Assembly: GCA_023091735.1 (NCBI GenBank)
Contig: JALKBU010000736.1
Coordinates: 1-26,484 of the forward strand
Direction of reading: 5' to 3'
DNA from: Trichomonas tenax
Taxonomy: Eukaryota; Parabasalia; Trichomonadida; Trichomonadidae
DNA: 26,484 bases
Below the pieces are notes generated by a model. That model worked only from the letters and a program-made list of their open reading frames with translations. It made no database searches and had not been told where the DNA came from. This document shows, one piece after another, positions 9,275 to 18,934 of this stretch. How positions within the stretch are numbered: the first letter of the stretch is position 1; every line of letters starts with the position of its first letter. Position numbers and translations under genes: made by a program.

Positions 9275-10033
9275 ATGTCGCAGTTCTGGTCGTATTACAA
9301 GACACACAGATTCAACAAAACCAAGGCCCCTCTCAACGCCGACAATCTGAGCTCTGAGAAACAGAGCGATGTTGAACAAGATCAAAATCAAAACAAATCG
9401 AAGGAGACTAAAACTCACAAAATTGATGAACCGAAGTTAGACAATAGCTATCACGCTCAACAGAAAACAAAGTTTTATTTGATAATCGGCTGTATTTTTA
9501 TAATATGCGCCGGATTCTCTCTCGCTTTCTTATCAACACAGTACATTTCGAAAGATTTCACACTTGTGTTCAGATTATCGTCTATCATCATACCAATAGT
9601 CGTTATAATTATGACGCTTTCCTGGTATCGCTCATTGTTGTTCATAGCCGCTGCATTTTACTTATTCGAGTCGTCACTTTTCTTTATCCATGGCTTCGGA
9701 TTACTATCCCAGTCGGATGTTTCCAAAGCTAAAGATTTATACTTTTCGAATCCTCAAGACTTCATGACTAAGCATAATTGTCAGTGCTGGAGCAAAGATT
9801 CGACAATGAACTGCAACATATCATCCGAAGTTCACACTTGTGAGAGAACAGTTCAGTTTTATTTACTTGAATCTTTTCTCGAATTAGCGGTCGGTTTCAC
9901 AGTAATAATGAACTGCTTCTACCTCTGCATCACTGGTTGCACACTTAACAAGAAGACAAAGGCTGATATCGAAGAAGATATATCAAGCCAAATCGACTCA
10001 ACTCCATCAATAGCATCTGAATCGGGTGTCTAA
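9275..10033 (+). CDS. Tetraspan membrane protein, tetraspanin-like
   Basis: The protein has 252 residues from ATG 9275. An N-terminal polar tail of about 65 residues (Lys, Glu, Gln, Asn rich) is followed by four hydrophobic segments at about 67-88, 96-115, 120-141 and 194-221, and a short acidic Ser-rich tail. Segments 2 and 3 are separated by only a few residues. The 50-residue loop between segments 3 and 4 carries four Cys (169, 171, 180, 189) in the pattern C-x-C-W, C, C. This four-helix plan, with one larger Cys-bearing loop, resembles tetraspanins, which organise surface-membrane microdomains; trichomonads have a tetraspanin family. Unlike classical tetraspanins it has no CCG motif and a long N-terminal tail, so the family call is tentative. 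An alternative in-frame ATG lies at 9239, and a TCA at 9248 would favour the 9275 start. It is the first of three plus-strand genes but not an operon. Confidence 0.75.
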   Translation: MSQFWSYYKTHRFNKTKAPLNADNLSSEKQSDVEQDQNQNKSKETKTHKIDEPKLDNSYHAQQKTKFYLIIGCIFIICAGFSLAFLSTQYISKDFTLVFRLSSIIIPIVVIIMTLSWYRSLLFIAAAFYLFESSLFFIHGFGLLSQSDVSKAKDLYFSNPQDFMTKHNCQCWSKDSTMNCNISSEVHTCERTVQFYLLESFLELAVGFTVIMNCFYLCITGCTLNKKTKADIEEDISSQIDSTPSIASESGV

Positions 10034-10345
10034 TTGATTAGAGCTTTTTTATGAAATACTGTTTTATATATTTTATTTTTTTTGTAATTATTGTTTGTAA
10101 ACCTGAAATGTAATCTACTTGCATCTGTTTTATATATTTTTATTACTTTCAATCGTTTATAAAGATTATCAAAAATGATTTAAAAATTTTACTAGCGAGT
10201 ATCATATGTTATCTGTTTGCTGATGCTTTATATGGTTTTATCATTTTTATAGCCTGAAATAGAATATAACTAGATTTTTGTGAAAAATTAAAATAAAATA
10301 GGGGAATAAAAAGTGATAAGCCCTTTATTTGTTTATAAACATAAA

Positions 10346-10654
10346 ATGAGCGAATATCAAGCAACACTGAAGAAGCTTGAGAGCAACAAAGCCGTAAAAG
10401 TGGCCATACTTATAGGAAAGGGAGGTGAGGTCATGTATCCAGAAGTTACAAAAGAAAATCAAAAATTAATACAATTAACCCAAGAAAAAGCTTATCCATT
10501 TGTCGAACAAGCCAAAACTCTCGTTAGAAATCTCGATGTTTCGAATGATTTAACGTTCTTACACTTCAAATCAGGAAAAGAAGAAATTATGATCGCGCTA
10601 GGTGACGAAGAAGTCTTAATTGCTATCACAGATATGGGCAAATTGGACAATTAA
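10346..10654 (+). CDS. Roadblock/LC7 dynein light chain
   Basis: This 102-residue protein has the whole size and pattern of the roadblock/LC7 fold: an N-terminal helix (YQATLKKLESNKAVKVAIL), a central strand with GKGGEVMYPEV, a long helix from about residue 30, then FLHFKSGKEEIMIAL and a closing helix region. In other eukaryotes this subunit binds the dynein intermediate chain as a homodimer and helps assemble the cytoplasmic or axonemal motor, which fits a flagellated trichomonad. The glycine-containing turn and the alternating hydrophobic strands are all present, so the protein looks intact. ATG 10346 was chosen because the open frame upstream has only a GTG and extends the protein beyond family length. 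The stop codon is followed by A, giving the trichomonad TAAA signal. It lies 312 bases after the tetraspan gene. Confidence 0.88.
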   Translation: MSEYQATLKKLESNKAVKVAILIGKGGEVMYPEVTKENQKLIQLTQEKAYPFVEQAKTLVRNLDVSNDLTFLHFKSGKEEIMIALGDEEVLIAITDMGKLDN

Positions 10655-11097
10655 ATTAAAATATACTCTTGTTTTTTTAGGACAAAGTTCGTTATATATT
10701 TTACAAATATTGCCAAATTGATATTCAGTATGTTGTTAATTTATGTGTGCACATCACACTCATATTACATCAATAGTTTGAGTAAATTGAGACAGCATTT
10801 TGAAAAATGCAATAATTATCATAAATGAAATGAGTTAACTTCGATGTTAATAATCTGAAATTATTAAGCATATGGTTCTCTTTATTGTTAGTGAATTTAG
10901 ATATGGATTAGGACTACCATTGTTGAGTTATTGAATATTTTATGATATAATAGGCGAATTTTACCAAAGATATATTTTGAAAAGTGAAACTATATGTATG
11001 GATGATATATTAAAAGCAAATTTAGATTGATATCAAAATATTTGACATTATGACACTTTATGTGATAAATTTGACACATAAAATTCAAACTAAAAAA
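10655..11097. other. Spacer, nothing recognised
   Basis: This AT-rich spacer has no open frame of note and no repeats. It should contain the 3' end of the dynein light-chain transcript and the promoter of the large gene. No strong TCA(+1)Y initiator is visible directly before 11098; TTCAAAC (A at 11087) is the nearest candidate. Confidence 0.4.
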
Positions 11098-14000
11098 ATG
11101 AATTCGGCCACGCCAACGAAAGAGTCCGAATACAAAACGGCGTGGCTGAAGTCATTTTTGGAGCGAGTTTCGTCACTTAACAAATCAGAAACTAGTCAAT
11201 ACAAGTTTCCTCATTTTCAAACGAAAGGAATACAAACGATAACAAACATGTTATCACTTGGAACGCCTTTATACGACACGGTGCAGACGATTTCGAACTA
11301 TTTTCAGTTCAGTAATGACGTTGTTTCAAAATGTTGTTTGATTCAACACAAAAATGACTTAAATGATGAACTCATTCTATCATTTTTATGTTGTTGTATA
11401 TCCACAATACGTCAAACACCGCCCAATATTGATCAAAACAATTCCTCTAATGCAATAATAATTTTTCCTCCGTTTTGTAACATATTAAGAATGCATTCAA
11501 CGATCGACACTCTGTGTGTGTTCTCTCTCATTGCCAAACACATGGAGAAAAGCAGTCTAATTTGTCCATCAACTGAAGACATATCAAATATCTGCAATAT
11601 TTTACGCAAAAAATGTCAGGATCCTGCTGACCACAACATATGTTTCGAAATCATCTGTTCACTTTTAAGTAATTGTTTCAATTCAGGTGCAAGACGATCA
11701 ATAACTTCTTTGACCGCTTTTCTCGCTTATTTTGTTCAAAACACGCTTCAGTCGAACATAGACTACAACATACTTCTCGACATTATAAGCGTGAATATGT
11801 CACCTAATGATGGTGATATAGGCTCACTTTTTGCGACTGTCTTCGATGTTTATAAATCAGATAAGACGAAAATAGATAAGAACAATCTTAAATTTATTGT
11901 AGGAAAGCTCGCAATGAGTACTGTATCGATATTTTTCCAAGAAGAATCAACAATAAAATTTGAATCAAATTTCACAGAAAATATGTCGAAATATGTTGAA
12001 TATATCAATGCAATCGAAGAATCAAAAACGTTCTATCGCACGTTTAAAGACTTGAGTCCAAGTATCAATGAAGAGAATGCAAAACTTTCCGTGTCAAATG
12101 GGGAAAATATAGAAGAAAAATACCTGAATGAAAGCAGTCTTGAAGCACTTGGTGTTTTACGTCCATTAGTTTCAGTAACAAACATTGAAATGAAGAAAGT
12201 TTTTATCGAAAGCTTTGGTATAACATATCTCGAGAAATATTCAAAATCAAGCATAGAACAAAGCTTTTCGTTCATTGCTTTTTCGCTTTTGCTTGTTTCT
12301 TCATTACTTGAAAGCAAAATCGAGGACAATCAATTTTTATTTGATCTCTTGAAAGACATCGCTGGGAAAACATTTTTATTCACGTCTGAATTCTCTGCTT
12401 TCTTCGCAATTGCTGATCAAGACTTTGCCAAGAAATTATTCGAAATGAGGTCTTTCTTTATACACATTATTATCAACTATTTTCCATCTTTCTTTTCTCA
12501 GTTTTTGTCACTCTTTAGTGGCAATTTTTATATTATTAGTGAAATTTTATCATTCTGCGTTCAACAGATGAATAATTCTAGTTGTAATCTAATAGTTAAC
12601 AAAGAGTTTGCAGATATAATCGGTGCATCACTTTATAATGCAGCAGTAATTAATCTATCAGATCTTAAAACCGATAAAATTCAGTCAATATGGTCTCTTT
12701 TGTATGATTACTGCATTACCATATTACCATTATGTCCAAGTCCATTCATATCATCATCCAAATTCATGTTTGCTTTGTTGCTACATCTCCTTTCAGCAAA
12801 TTGCTCTGCAGGCATTATCAACATTCTTCACAACAATCTCTATGAAGGAAATGACATTCAATATTCATTGCCGGAAATCATGGAAACAAAAGATCTTCCA
12901 TTTGAGTGTTTGTCGATACTATTTGAACAGATTAATGATAATTTAGCATCCCGTCCATCATATATTAACACATACAAAGGTATTTGTCCATGCGTTTATT
13001 CGCATTATGTCAAGAATCCCGATTCTTTTGGTTCTCTGTCACTTCTCATTACTTTCATCATTGGTGATCTTTATTCCCCATCTTTGGAAGAGAAATACGT
13101 TTTATGCCAAAGAATAAGGGACAATAGTAAGGATGACAATGACATTTCCATTAACGTTCCTTCTCACTGCTTATTGTTATCAAGGAAAAACGTCAGTCAG
13201 CAGGGTTTGATATTAATCGAAGAATCAAGCTTTATTGTTCCTATTTTGCTGATAGGTGAAAGCTTGAAGAGTTCCCTCCAGTTCTATGTTAAGCTTGGCG
13301 AATATTCTCCAACAAACTGCACACAATTCCATAATGGAAGACTTGATATATTTTTATGTGAATTAGTCAAAGCATATGGCAACGAAAAAGTCGTTTTTGA
13401 CGGTCATTCATTCCCGATTGATTTGGCTGAAGAAGAATTTACCACTTTAGTTTTTCCCCTCCTAACGAAAATTTTGTCTTTCTCGTGCAACTTCGAATCA
13501 CTTAATGCATTGATATCGATATCGAAACAAAGTGAACTTAAATTCAGTGATCAAATCTTGAATATTCTGTCAATGGCACTTTGCGAGAGAGGAAGACTTC
13601 CACATGTCACACATATATTCGCAAAAGAAAACAAAGCTTTGGCATTTGAAATAACATCAGATTTTAGTGGGGGATTCTCTTTCTCGGCATGGGTTTACTT
13701 CGATAAAGCGTATTCAGAGATATCATCATCGCAATGTACTTTGTTCTCATTGGCATTCACAGAAGGCTACGGAGATGGCATTAGCGCTTTCCTTAGTGGA
13801 ACTTCTCTTCATTGCATTTTGTTTTCTCGTTTTGGAACATCCACGAGTTCAATTGTTCTTTGTCCAAACTTCCCAAGTTGCACGTGGACTTTTATTACGC
13901 TTTCAATCAGACCACGAGGCGATGAAAACGCTCAGATTGCATTTAGCATCAATGCAGAGAAGTCTCTTGCTTTTCTCGTTAGAGATGCTATCTCCAAAGG

Positions 14001-15981
14001 TCCTTCTATTGTTCGTATTGGCGGAATGAGAAAACTCAACACGAAGAAGACAAAAGTTTCAACAACGACACTTTGTAGAATTGGTCCATTCCGTCTCTGT
14101 CCATATACTAAAGCAATCAAACAAGAGATGGTTGAGATGTATTCTCGTCCAGAATCAATCACAGGCGATTTGCTCAATCTTTCGAATCTCCCTCCTATAA
14201 TAGAGTCTGACTCCATTCTTTCTGTTGTCAAAGAGCGAAAGTTCATGACTGACTGCATGCTGCCGCTTTTCAGTTACTGTCCTGAACGTGGTGGTGATTT
14301 CTGTGTTCGCTTACTTGATATTCTTCGATTCTGTAATTTTAAGCACACGCAAGACTTAATTCGCTGTTTCTCTCACTATATGTATCTCACAGCTAAATCT
14401 CTTCCATTCCGTGCTTTTTCGTGCGCATGCGATATATACGAAGTCACTCGTGATGTTAATTTCCTTTGCCGCATCGTCTGCAGGATTGATATGTGGCTTG
14501 AAACTACAACAAGCGTCTGTTTGAGAAGTTTGCAACATGTTGGAAACACTCTTGCTTCATCATTTGGCAATTACATCTTTGCATATTATGGTTTCCGCAC
14601 AATTTTAGGATTGCTGAGAAAATGCCTTCAAAACAAGGAAGAAAATGTCTTTGGAAGCTGCTGCAAGATATTACAGCAATGCTGCAAATCACGTTGTTTT
14701 GTTGATGCTGATGGAATTTCACTTGCAGGTCATATTTCCATCGCTGGAACAGAAGGACAGTCAAAACTTGTTAATTTCTTCTGTGCAGCGCTGATTGCGA
14801 TATCTGAGTTTATTCCTGATCGATTATTGTTCAAGATTGTATCAATTATATCGAAAGATATTTCTCGCTATAGTAATGCCGACGATATTTATAAAGTCTG
14901 CGAAAGCATTTCCATTGTTTGCGAAGGAAGAATTAAAGATAGAAATGATGATGACGATGAATATCATGAAATCGATTCAGAAGATTGTTTATTATTGTGT
15001 CTATCTTCTCTTGCTATAGAAAACGTGGAAGTTGCGCAGCGCCTTGCAGACCTATTCTATCTCGGTTGCAACAAGTGCCCTCTTTTGCTTCACTTCGCGC
15101 TCAAAATATGTTCTCAATACGAGATAAAGAAAGACTTCATGAACTTCATTCGCCAAGATGAAGGGAACGAGAATATCATTTTCATCAGCAAAGCTTCTCG
15201 TATCTCGTTTTGGCCTCTGTGGATTTGCAAGTATGCCAGCATCTTCCACGATGATGGTGGATTCATTGCATTTTGTTTGTTCATCAACAAACCAATACAG
15301 ATATACTCAGATACAATAATTGGACTTTTCTCTATATTTGGATCTCAGGGTCATAAAGCTCTGTACGTGTTTGTACAGCATTGTACGAAACATTTGACGT
15401 CATCGCACGACAAACAAATTATTTCTTCAATTGTTTCTCGATCATCATCTGTTTTCTGCTTATCGAGAGATCCTCATTCTCAGCAGATTTTATCTCTTTA
15501 TAAGACATCACCTTTCTTTGATAACAGTGCAGAAGATAATAATGAAACAAAGAAACGTCAAAACGAGAAAGAAATTTTATCAATCAGTTCCAAGTCTCAC
15601 TGTCTTCGTGCACCTTCACCTCCTTTCTCTTCTCTCGTTGTCACCATGAATCAACACTTCCAATCAGTTCCAGCACAAATTACAGAGTTCTGCAGATTCG
15701 CACAGAACTTACATTCACGTGGTGGACTCAGCGCTTCTCGTTCGCTTTGTGGCACTGCTTCAACTGTTTATTCAATAGCAATGAATGACTTCAACGCACA
15801 CTGCAGTCCACGTATATCGTTGATATCACATCGCATTGATAAGATTGATTCAGAGTCACTACAAATTGGAAGCGGGATCCTCAAAGCAACACACGACATC
15901 GATCGATGCAAAGAGTTCGAAAATAATGAATCTGTTTTGTGTCGCAACACACTTCATGAATTTGGTCTTAACACAAATTAA
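11098..15981 (+). CDS. Giant neurobeachin-like protein lacking BEACH domain
   Basis: About 1627 residues from ATG 11098 (an in-frame ATG at 11050 would add 16). The first 840 or so residues are helical, Leu/Ile/Cys/Ser rich, as in the alpha-solenoid of BEACH-family proteins. Around 845-1000 a beta-rich module with GGFSFSAWVYF, then FLSGTSLHCIL and a C-T-W-T-F-I-T-L-S-I strand matches the ConA/LamG-like jelly roll that neurobeachin/LRBA proteins carry in mid-protein. Another helical repeat block follows, with an acidic patch near 1281 and a Lys/Ser-rich linker near 1479. BEACH proteins normally continue with a PH-like domain, the roughly 280-residue BEACH domain and WD40 repeats; here the frame ends with TAA and the downstream DNA is plain spacer. 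BEACH proteins act as scaffolds in vesicle traffic. Either this is a shortened paralog or a scaffold paralog lacking BEACH. The frame is unbroken, so it appears functional. Confidence 0.7.
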   Translation: MNSATPTKESEYKTAWLKSFLERVSSLNKSETSQYKFPHFQTKGIQTITNMLSLGTPLYDTVQTISNYFQFSNDVVSKCCLIQHKNDLNDELILSFLCCCISTIRQTPPNIDQNNSSNAIIIFPPFCNILRMHSTIDTLCVFSLIAKHMEKSSLICPSTEDISNICNILRKKCQDPADHNICFEIICSLLSNCFNSGARRSITSLTAFLAYFVQNTLQSNIDYNILLDIISVNMSPNDGDIGSLFATVFDVYKSDKTKIDKNNLKFIVGKLAMSTVSIFFQEESTIKFESNFTENMSKYVEYINAIEESKTFYRTFKDLSPSINEENAKLSVSNGENIEEKYLNESSLEALGVLRPLVSVTNIEMKKVFIESFGITYLEKYSKSSIEQSFSFIAFSLLLVSSLLESKIEDNQFLFDLLKDIAGKTFLFTSEFSAFFAIADQDFAKKLFEMRSFFIHIIINYFPSFFSQFLSLFSGNFYIISEILSFCVQQMNNSSCNLIVNKEFADIIGASLYNAAVINLSDLKTDKIQSIWSLLYDYCITILPLCPSPFISSSKFMFALLLHLLSANCSAGIINILHNNLYEGNDIQYSLPEIMETKDLPFECLSILFEQINDNLASRPSYINTYKGICPCVYSHYVKNPDSFGSLSLLITFIIGDLYSPSLEEKYVLCQRIRDNSKDDNDISINVPSHCLLLSRKNVSQQGLILIEESSFIVPILLIGESLKSSLQFYVKLGEYSPTNCTQFHNGRLDIFLCELVKAYGNEKVVFDGHSFPIDLAEEEFTTLVFPLLTKILSFSCNFESLNALISISKQSELKFSDQILNILSMALCERGRLPHVTHIFAKENKALAFEITSDFSGGFSFSAWVYFDKAYSEISSSQCTLFSLAFTEGYGDGISAFLSGTSLHCILFSRFGTSTSSIVLCPNFPSCTWTFITLSIRPRGDENAQIAFSINAEKSLAFLVRDAISKGPSIVRIGGMRKLNTKKTKVSTTTLCRIGPFRLCPYTKAIKQEMVEMYSRPESITGDLLNLSNLPPIIESDSILSVVKERKFMTDCMLPLFSYCPERGGDFCVRLLDILRFCNFKHTQDLIRCFSHYMYLTAKSLPFRAFSCACDIYEVTRDVNFLCRIVCRIDMWLETTTSVCLRSLQHVGNTLASSFGNYIFAYYGFRTILGLLRKCLQNKEENVFGSCCKILQQCCKSRCFVDADGISLAGHISIAGTEGQSKLVNFFCAALIAISEFIPDRLLFKIVSIISKDISRYSNADDIYKVCESISIVCEGRIKDRNDDDDEYHEIDSEDCLLLCLSSLAIENVEVAQRLADLFYLGCNKCPLLLHFALKICSQYEIKKDFMNFIRQDEGNENIIFISKASRISFWPLWICKYASIFHDDGGFIAFCLFINKPIQIYSDTIIGLFSIFGSQGHKALYVFVQHCTKHLTSSHDKQIISSIVSRSSSVFCLSRDPHSQQILSLYKTSPFFDNSAEDNNETKKRQNEKEILSISSKSHCLRAPSPPFSSLVVTMNQHFQSVPAQITEFCRFAQNLHSRGGLSASRSLCGTASTVYSIAMNDFNAHCSPRISLISHRIDKIDSESLQIGSGILKATHDIDRCKEFENNESVLCRNTLHEFGLNTN

Positions 15982-16400
15982 TTCACTCTTTATTATATAT
16001 ATTTATCCTTTGTTTTTTATTAAAATATTTTGATATTCATATATCATCAAACATCCTTCAATTGTTGTATCATACTATTATATCATTAACCAAAAATAAT
16101 TAAGCAATTTCGAAATACAAATTATATCTTGGTTGTTGAATTTGCAATATACGCATTTTCTGGTATCAAACCAGTGTATATATGATAAAAGCAATACTTA
16201 CCTCATTATAATGGCTGAATATTAAAAATTAATTCTCAATAACAATATAGTTGATTTTTTTGAAACTAAATATACTAAAAATTGAAAGCCATTAGTATAT
16301 TATTGATATCTTTAGCTCTGTTGAGTGAGCTTTAAAATAAATATTTTATCTCAAAATATTATTTTCAAAAAATAAAAAGAATTATGATAACAGTAGAGAT
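15982..16400. other. Spacer between convergent genes
   Basis: This spacer holds the 3' ends of the large plus-strand gene and of histone H4 (minus). It is AT-rich with ATTAAAA-like words just after each stop. I see no gene or RNA. Confidence 0.4.
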
Positions 16401-16718
<318 letters not shown>

Positions 16719-16723
16719 TCATC

Positions 16724-16734
16724 TTTTCCCCGCC
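16724..16734 (-). promoter_or_regulatory. E2F-like site upstream of H4
   Basis: The plus strand reads TTTTCCCCGCC (gene sense GGCGGGGAAAA), 17 bases upstream of the H4 ATG. This matches the E2F/DP consensus TTT(C/G)(C/G)CGC core with one extra C. A near-identical motif stands upstream of histone H3 in this window, and none sits in front of the other genes here. Confidence 0.45.
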
Positions 16735-17352
16735 AGAATTTGAATACTCACAACATCTCTCAAATAATTCTATGATGCATTCAAAATATTTTCCTCGCAA
16801 ATAATTGAGAATACATCAAATTTAGAGAATATTGATCTATATCATACATATAGTCCTATTTTAGGAAAACTCTTTCAATTATTTTGATGCACTAAGATCT
16901 CAACCCCTGTAAAGAAACGTGATGTGAATTTCTATCTATATATAAACAGAATTGTTCTATGTTTATCCATTCTTGAGATAATTAACTAAAAGCTGGGCTC
17001 AAGAAAATTAACGTACGAAAAAAATATTTTCGCTTGAAAACATATTAATTATATAGTAAACATGATTAATATCATCCCTGTAAAATAAAAAAGCTCATTT
17101 TTGTATAAACAGAAAATAAATATATTTTTTATTTTTAAACTCTATTTTTAGCCTTTTGACTGTGATTAATAGAATACAAACACTGGGGTTGGCTATATTT
17201 TATATGTGTGCATATAAAACAGTTAAAAATAGAGTTTGGATCGAAATATCATGTCATTTATTTCAAGAAATGCTTTTTGTTATAAAATCATTAGTGAATA
17301 TCATCTGCAAGAGCTATGGAAACCAAATATTTCATTATCCTTGTAAAATAGC

Positions 17353-17637
17353 ATATAGAAAAGGATATCAATAGTTTATTCCAATAACAAAACAGCAATA
17401 CGTAATAATCAACCTAAAGGGCTTGATATCTATTGCATGCAGAATGCAAACAGTTGTAATGCTGTTTCTGTAAGTGAAAGAATGATGAGTTTATTTTTGC
17501 AACTCGAAATGAGCGGATATATTCTTGATGATACTTATGTGTACTCATTATTAGGAAGAAATCGATCTGAGGGACCAGGCAGCAAGTCGGAAATATGCTT
17601 TTGTGAAATCATTGATATACTGATTTGCAGGTTTTAG
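17353..17637 (+). pseudogene. Unidentified ORF fragment
   Basis: An open frame of 94 codons runs from after a stop at about 17350 to TAG at 17635-17637. Its only ATG is at 17437, giving a 66-residue product that contains SVSERMMSLFLQLEMSGYILDD. The composition is protein-like rather than random AT-rich, yet there is no recognisable domain, no TCA initiator and no continuation on either side. It may be a relic of a mobile-element gene next to the TIR element copy B. Confidence 0.3.
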
Positions 17638-18161
17638 AGAAATAAGACGAAAAACTGCGACAAAAGCGCATGCGGTGATAATAGAATCGTTACTTGTACG
17701 ATTTGAAGGTATTTGAAATAAAATGTGAATTTCGAGTTACTGGACGATAATAACCAGCTGTGGTAATAAGATAAACTGTAGTTAAACATTTACATAAAGA
17801 GATTCACCTATCATCTTTATTCTATGCATACTGTGTTTTGGGAATAGGTAACTCTTTTATCTCCGTAAATTAATAGAACGATAGAAAATGTACGTTAAAT
17901 TCTGTGAATCCAGCTTTTTTTTAGCAATCTTTTGGATTATTAACAGTGCTGGAACACACTATAGTTCACTAAATATAATCGCATTGTCAACTTCAGAGAG
18001 AGAACATTTCTCATTTTTCCAATTAATGAAAATATTTAAGTTCAAAATTCTTGAGAATATACATTTTGAGCATGCGCTTTCAATGAACCACCAAATCTTT
18101 GAATTAACTTTGTGATTCTGTTGCATAATGATATCGTTTCATGTAGAAAAATAGACATTTT
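17638..18161. other. Spacer next to element copy B
   Basis: This stretch holds a 75-codon ATG frame (17888-18115) without motif. Its codon use follows the background, so I do not count it as a gene. The last eight bases before copy B are the left target duplication. Confidence 0.4.
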
Positions 18162-18836
18162 GCGTTTAATTTTTTTCCCGTTGACTTTTTTGAATTTTGC
18201 GATTTTTAACGAGTAAACCCCCTATCAAGCCAAACTGAGAAGACATTTACGTGCTTTTCAGGGGTGCTGAGTATGAGAATAGCATTTGCTTGTCTATTTA
18301 ACTTGAGGATCTCAATGCTTCCATGAGATTTCAGCGAATTTTGACATGTAAAATAATGAAAGTCACCATTTTTGACATATATTATCTGATATTTGTCGTG
18401 TAAAGTCGAAAATTTGATATGTAATGTTACCAATGAGCAAATTTTGTGTGAACTTGAGGTAGCATAACGTTAGGTATTCTTAATGTATGGGCAAAGGAAT
18501 GCAGTTTGACTCCAGCGCATACCATATTTTTTCTTTTCTATTTTTTGATTTTTCGACTGGAACTCTAGCAAAAATAAGCGAGCGAACGCTATAATAGTGA
18601 GATGTAGTTGTTATAATCATCAAAGAGATTCATAACAGAAGCCCATTAATGATTTGTAATGGGTTTCTGCTTGTAATCATATCATGATTAAGTAATATAA
18701 GATCATGAAACAGATTGCACCACTAGAATCAGCACCACAAAAAGCACGTAAATGTTTCATCAGATTCGTCCAGGAAGGGGGTCACTCGTTAAAAATCGCA
18801 AAACTCAAAAAGGTCAACGAGAAAAAAAGTGGAGCC
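18162..18836 (-). mobile_element. TIR element copy B (non-autonomous DNA transposon)
   Basis: This 675-bp copy lies in the opposite orientation to copy A at 5851-6882. The end repeats at 18162-18222 and 18777-18836 share CTCGTTGACCTTTTTGAGTT-type and GATTTTTAACGAGT blocks. GACATTTT(G) duplicated outside both ends marks a recent enough insertion. It lacks the roughly 350-bp segment of copy A after GAAAAGCAC and so is probably nearer the ancestral form. It carries no transposase gene: the open frame at 18206-18433 ends in the TIR and is only matched by copy A at the DNA level. It was probably mobilised by a transposase elsewhere in the genome. Confidence 0.88.
18456..18545 (+). other. Pol III promoter-like block in copy B
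   Basis: TAGCATAACG (18460-18469) resembles an A box and GTTTGACTCC (18504-18513) a B box. Their spacing is typical of tRNA genes. T6 at 18537-18542 and further T runs follow, as Pol III terminators would. The tRNA-like D and anticodon arms seen in copy A are decayed here. Confidence 0.3.
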
Positions 18837-18875
18837 GACATTTTGAAGTTCACGAATTTCTTTGAAGATTAAGCA

Positions 18876-18934
18876 TTTAGATCTATGAAAGCGAATAAAG
18901 GAATACAATTCCATTTGGGATTCATAGATCTAAA
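18876..18934. repeat. 14-bp perfect inverted repeat
   Basis: TTTAGATCTATGAA (18876-18889) and TTCATAGATCTAAA (18921-18934) are exact reverse complements separated by 31 bases. A weaker TCATAGA/TCTATGA pair lies at about 19242-19269. Function unknown. Confidence 0.7.

Larger units (their letters stand above)
18154..18845. repeat. 8-9-bp target-site duplication around copy B
   Basis: GACATTTTG occurs at 18154-18162 and again at 18837-18845, immediately outside GCGTTTAA and GTGGAGCC ends of copy B. Because the element may itself start with G, the duplication is eight or nine bases. Eight fits hAT-type, nine fits Mutator-like insertions. Confidence 0.7.

Noticed and set aside
12033..15950. Several shorter frames on both strands inside the large gene
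   Set aside because: They are shadows in other frames of a continuous coding sequence.
17888..18115. 75-codon ATG frame
   Set aside because: Its composition follows the AT-rich background and it has no motif or initiator.
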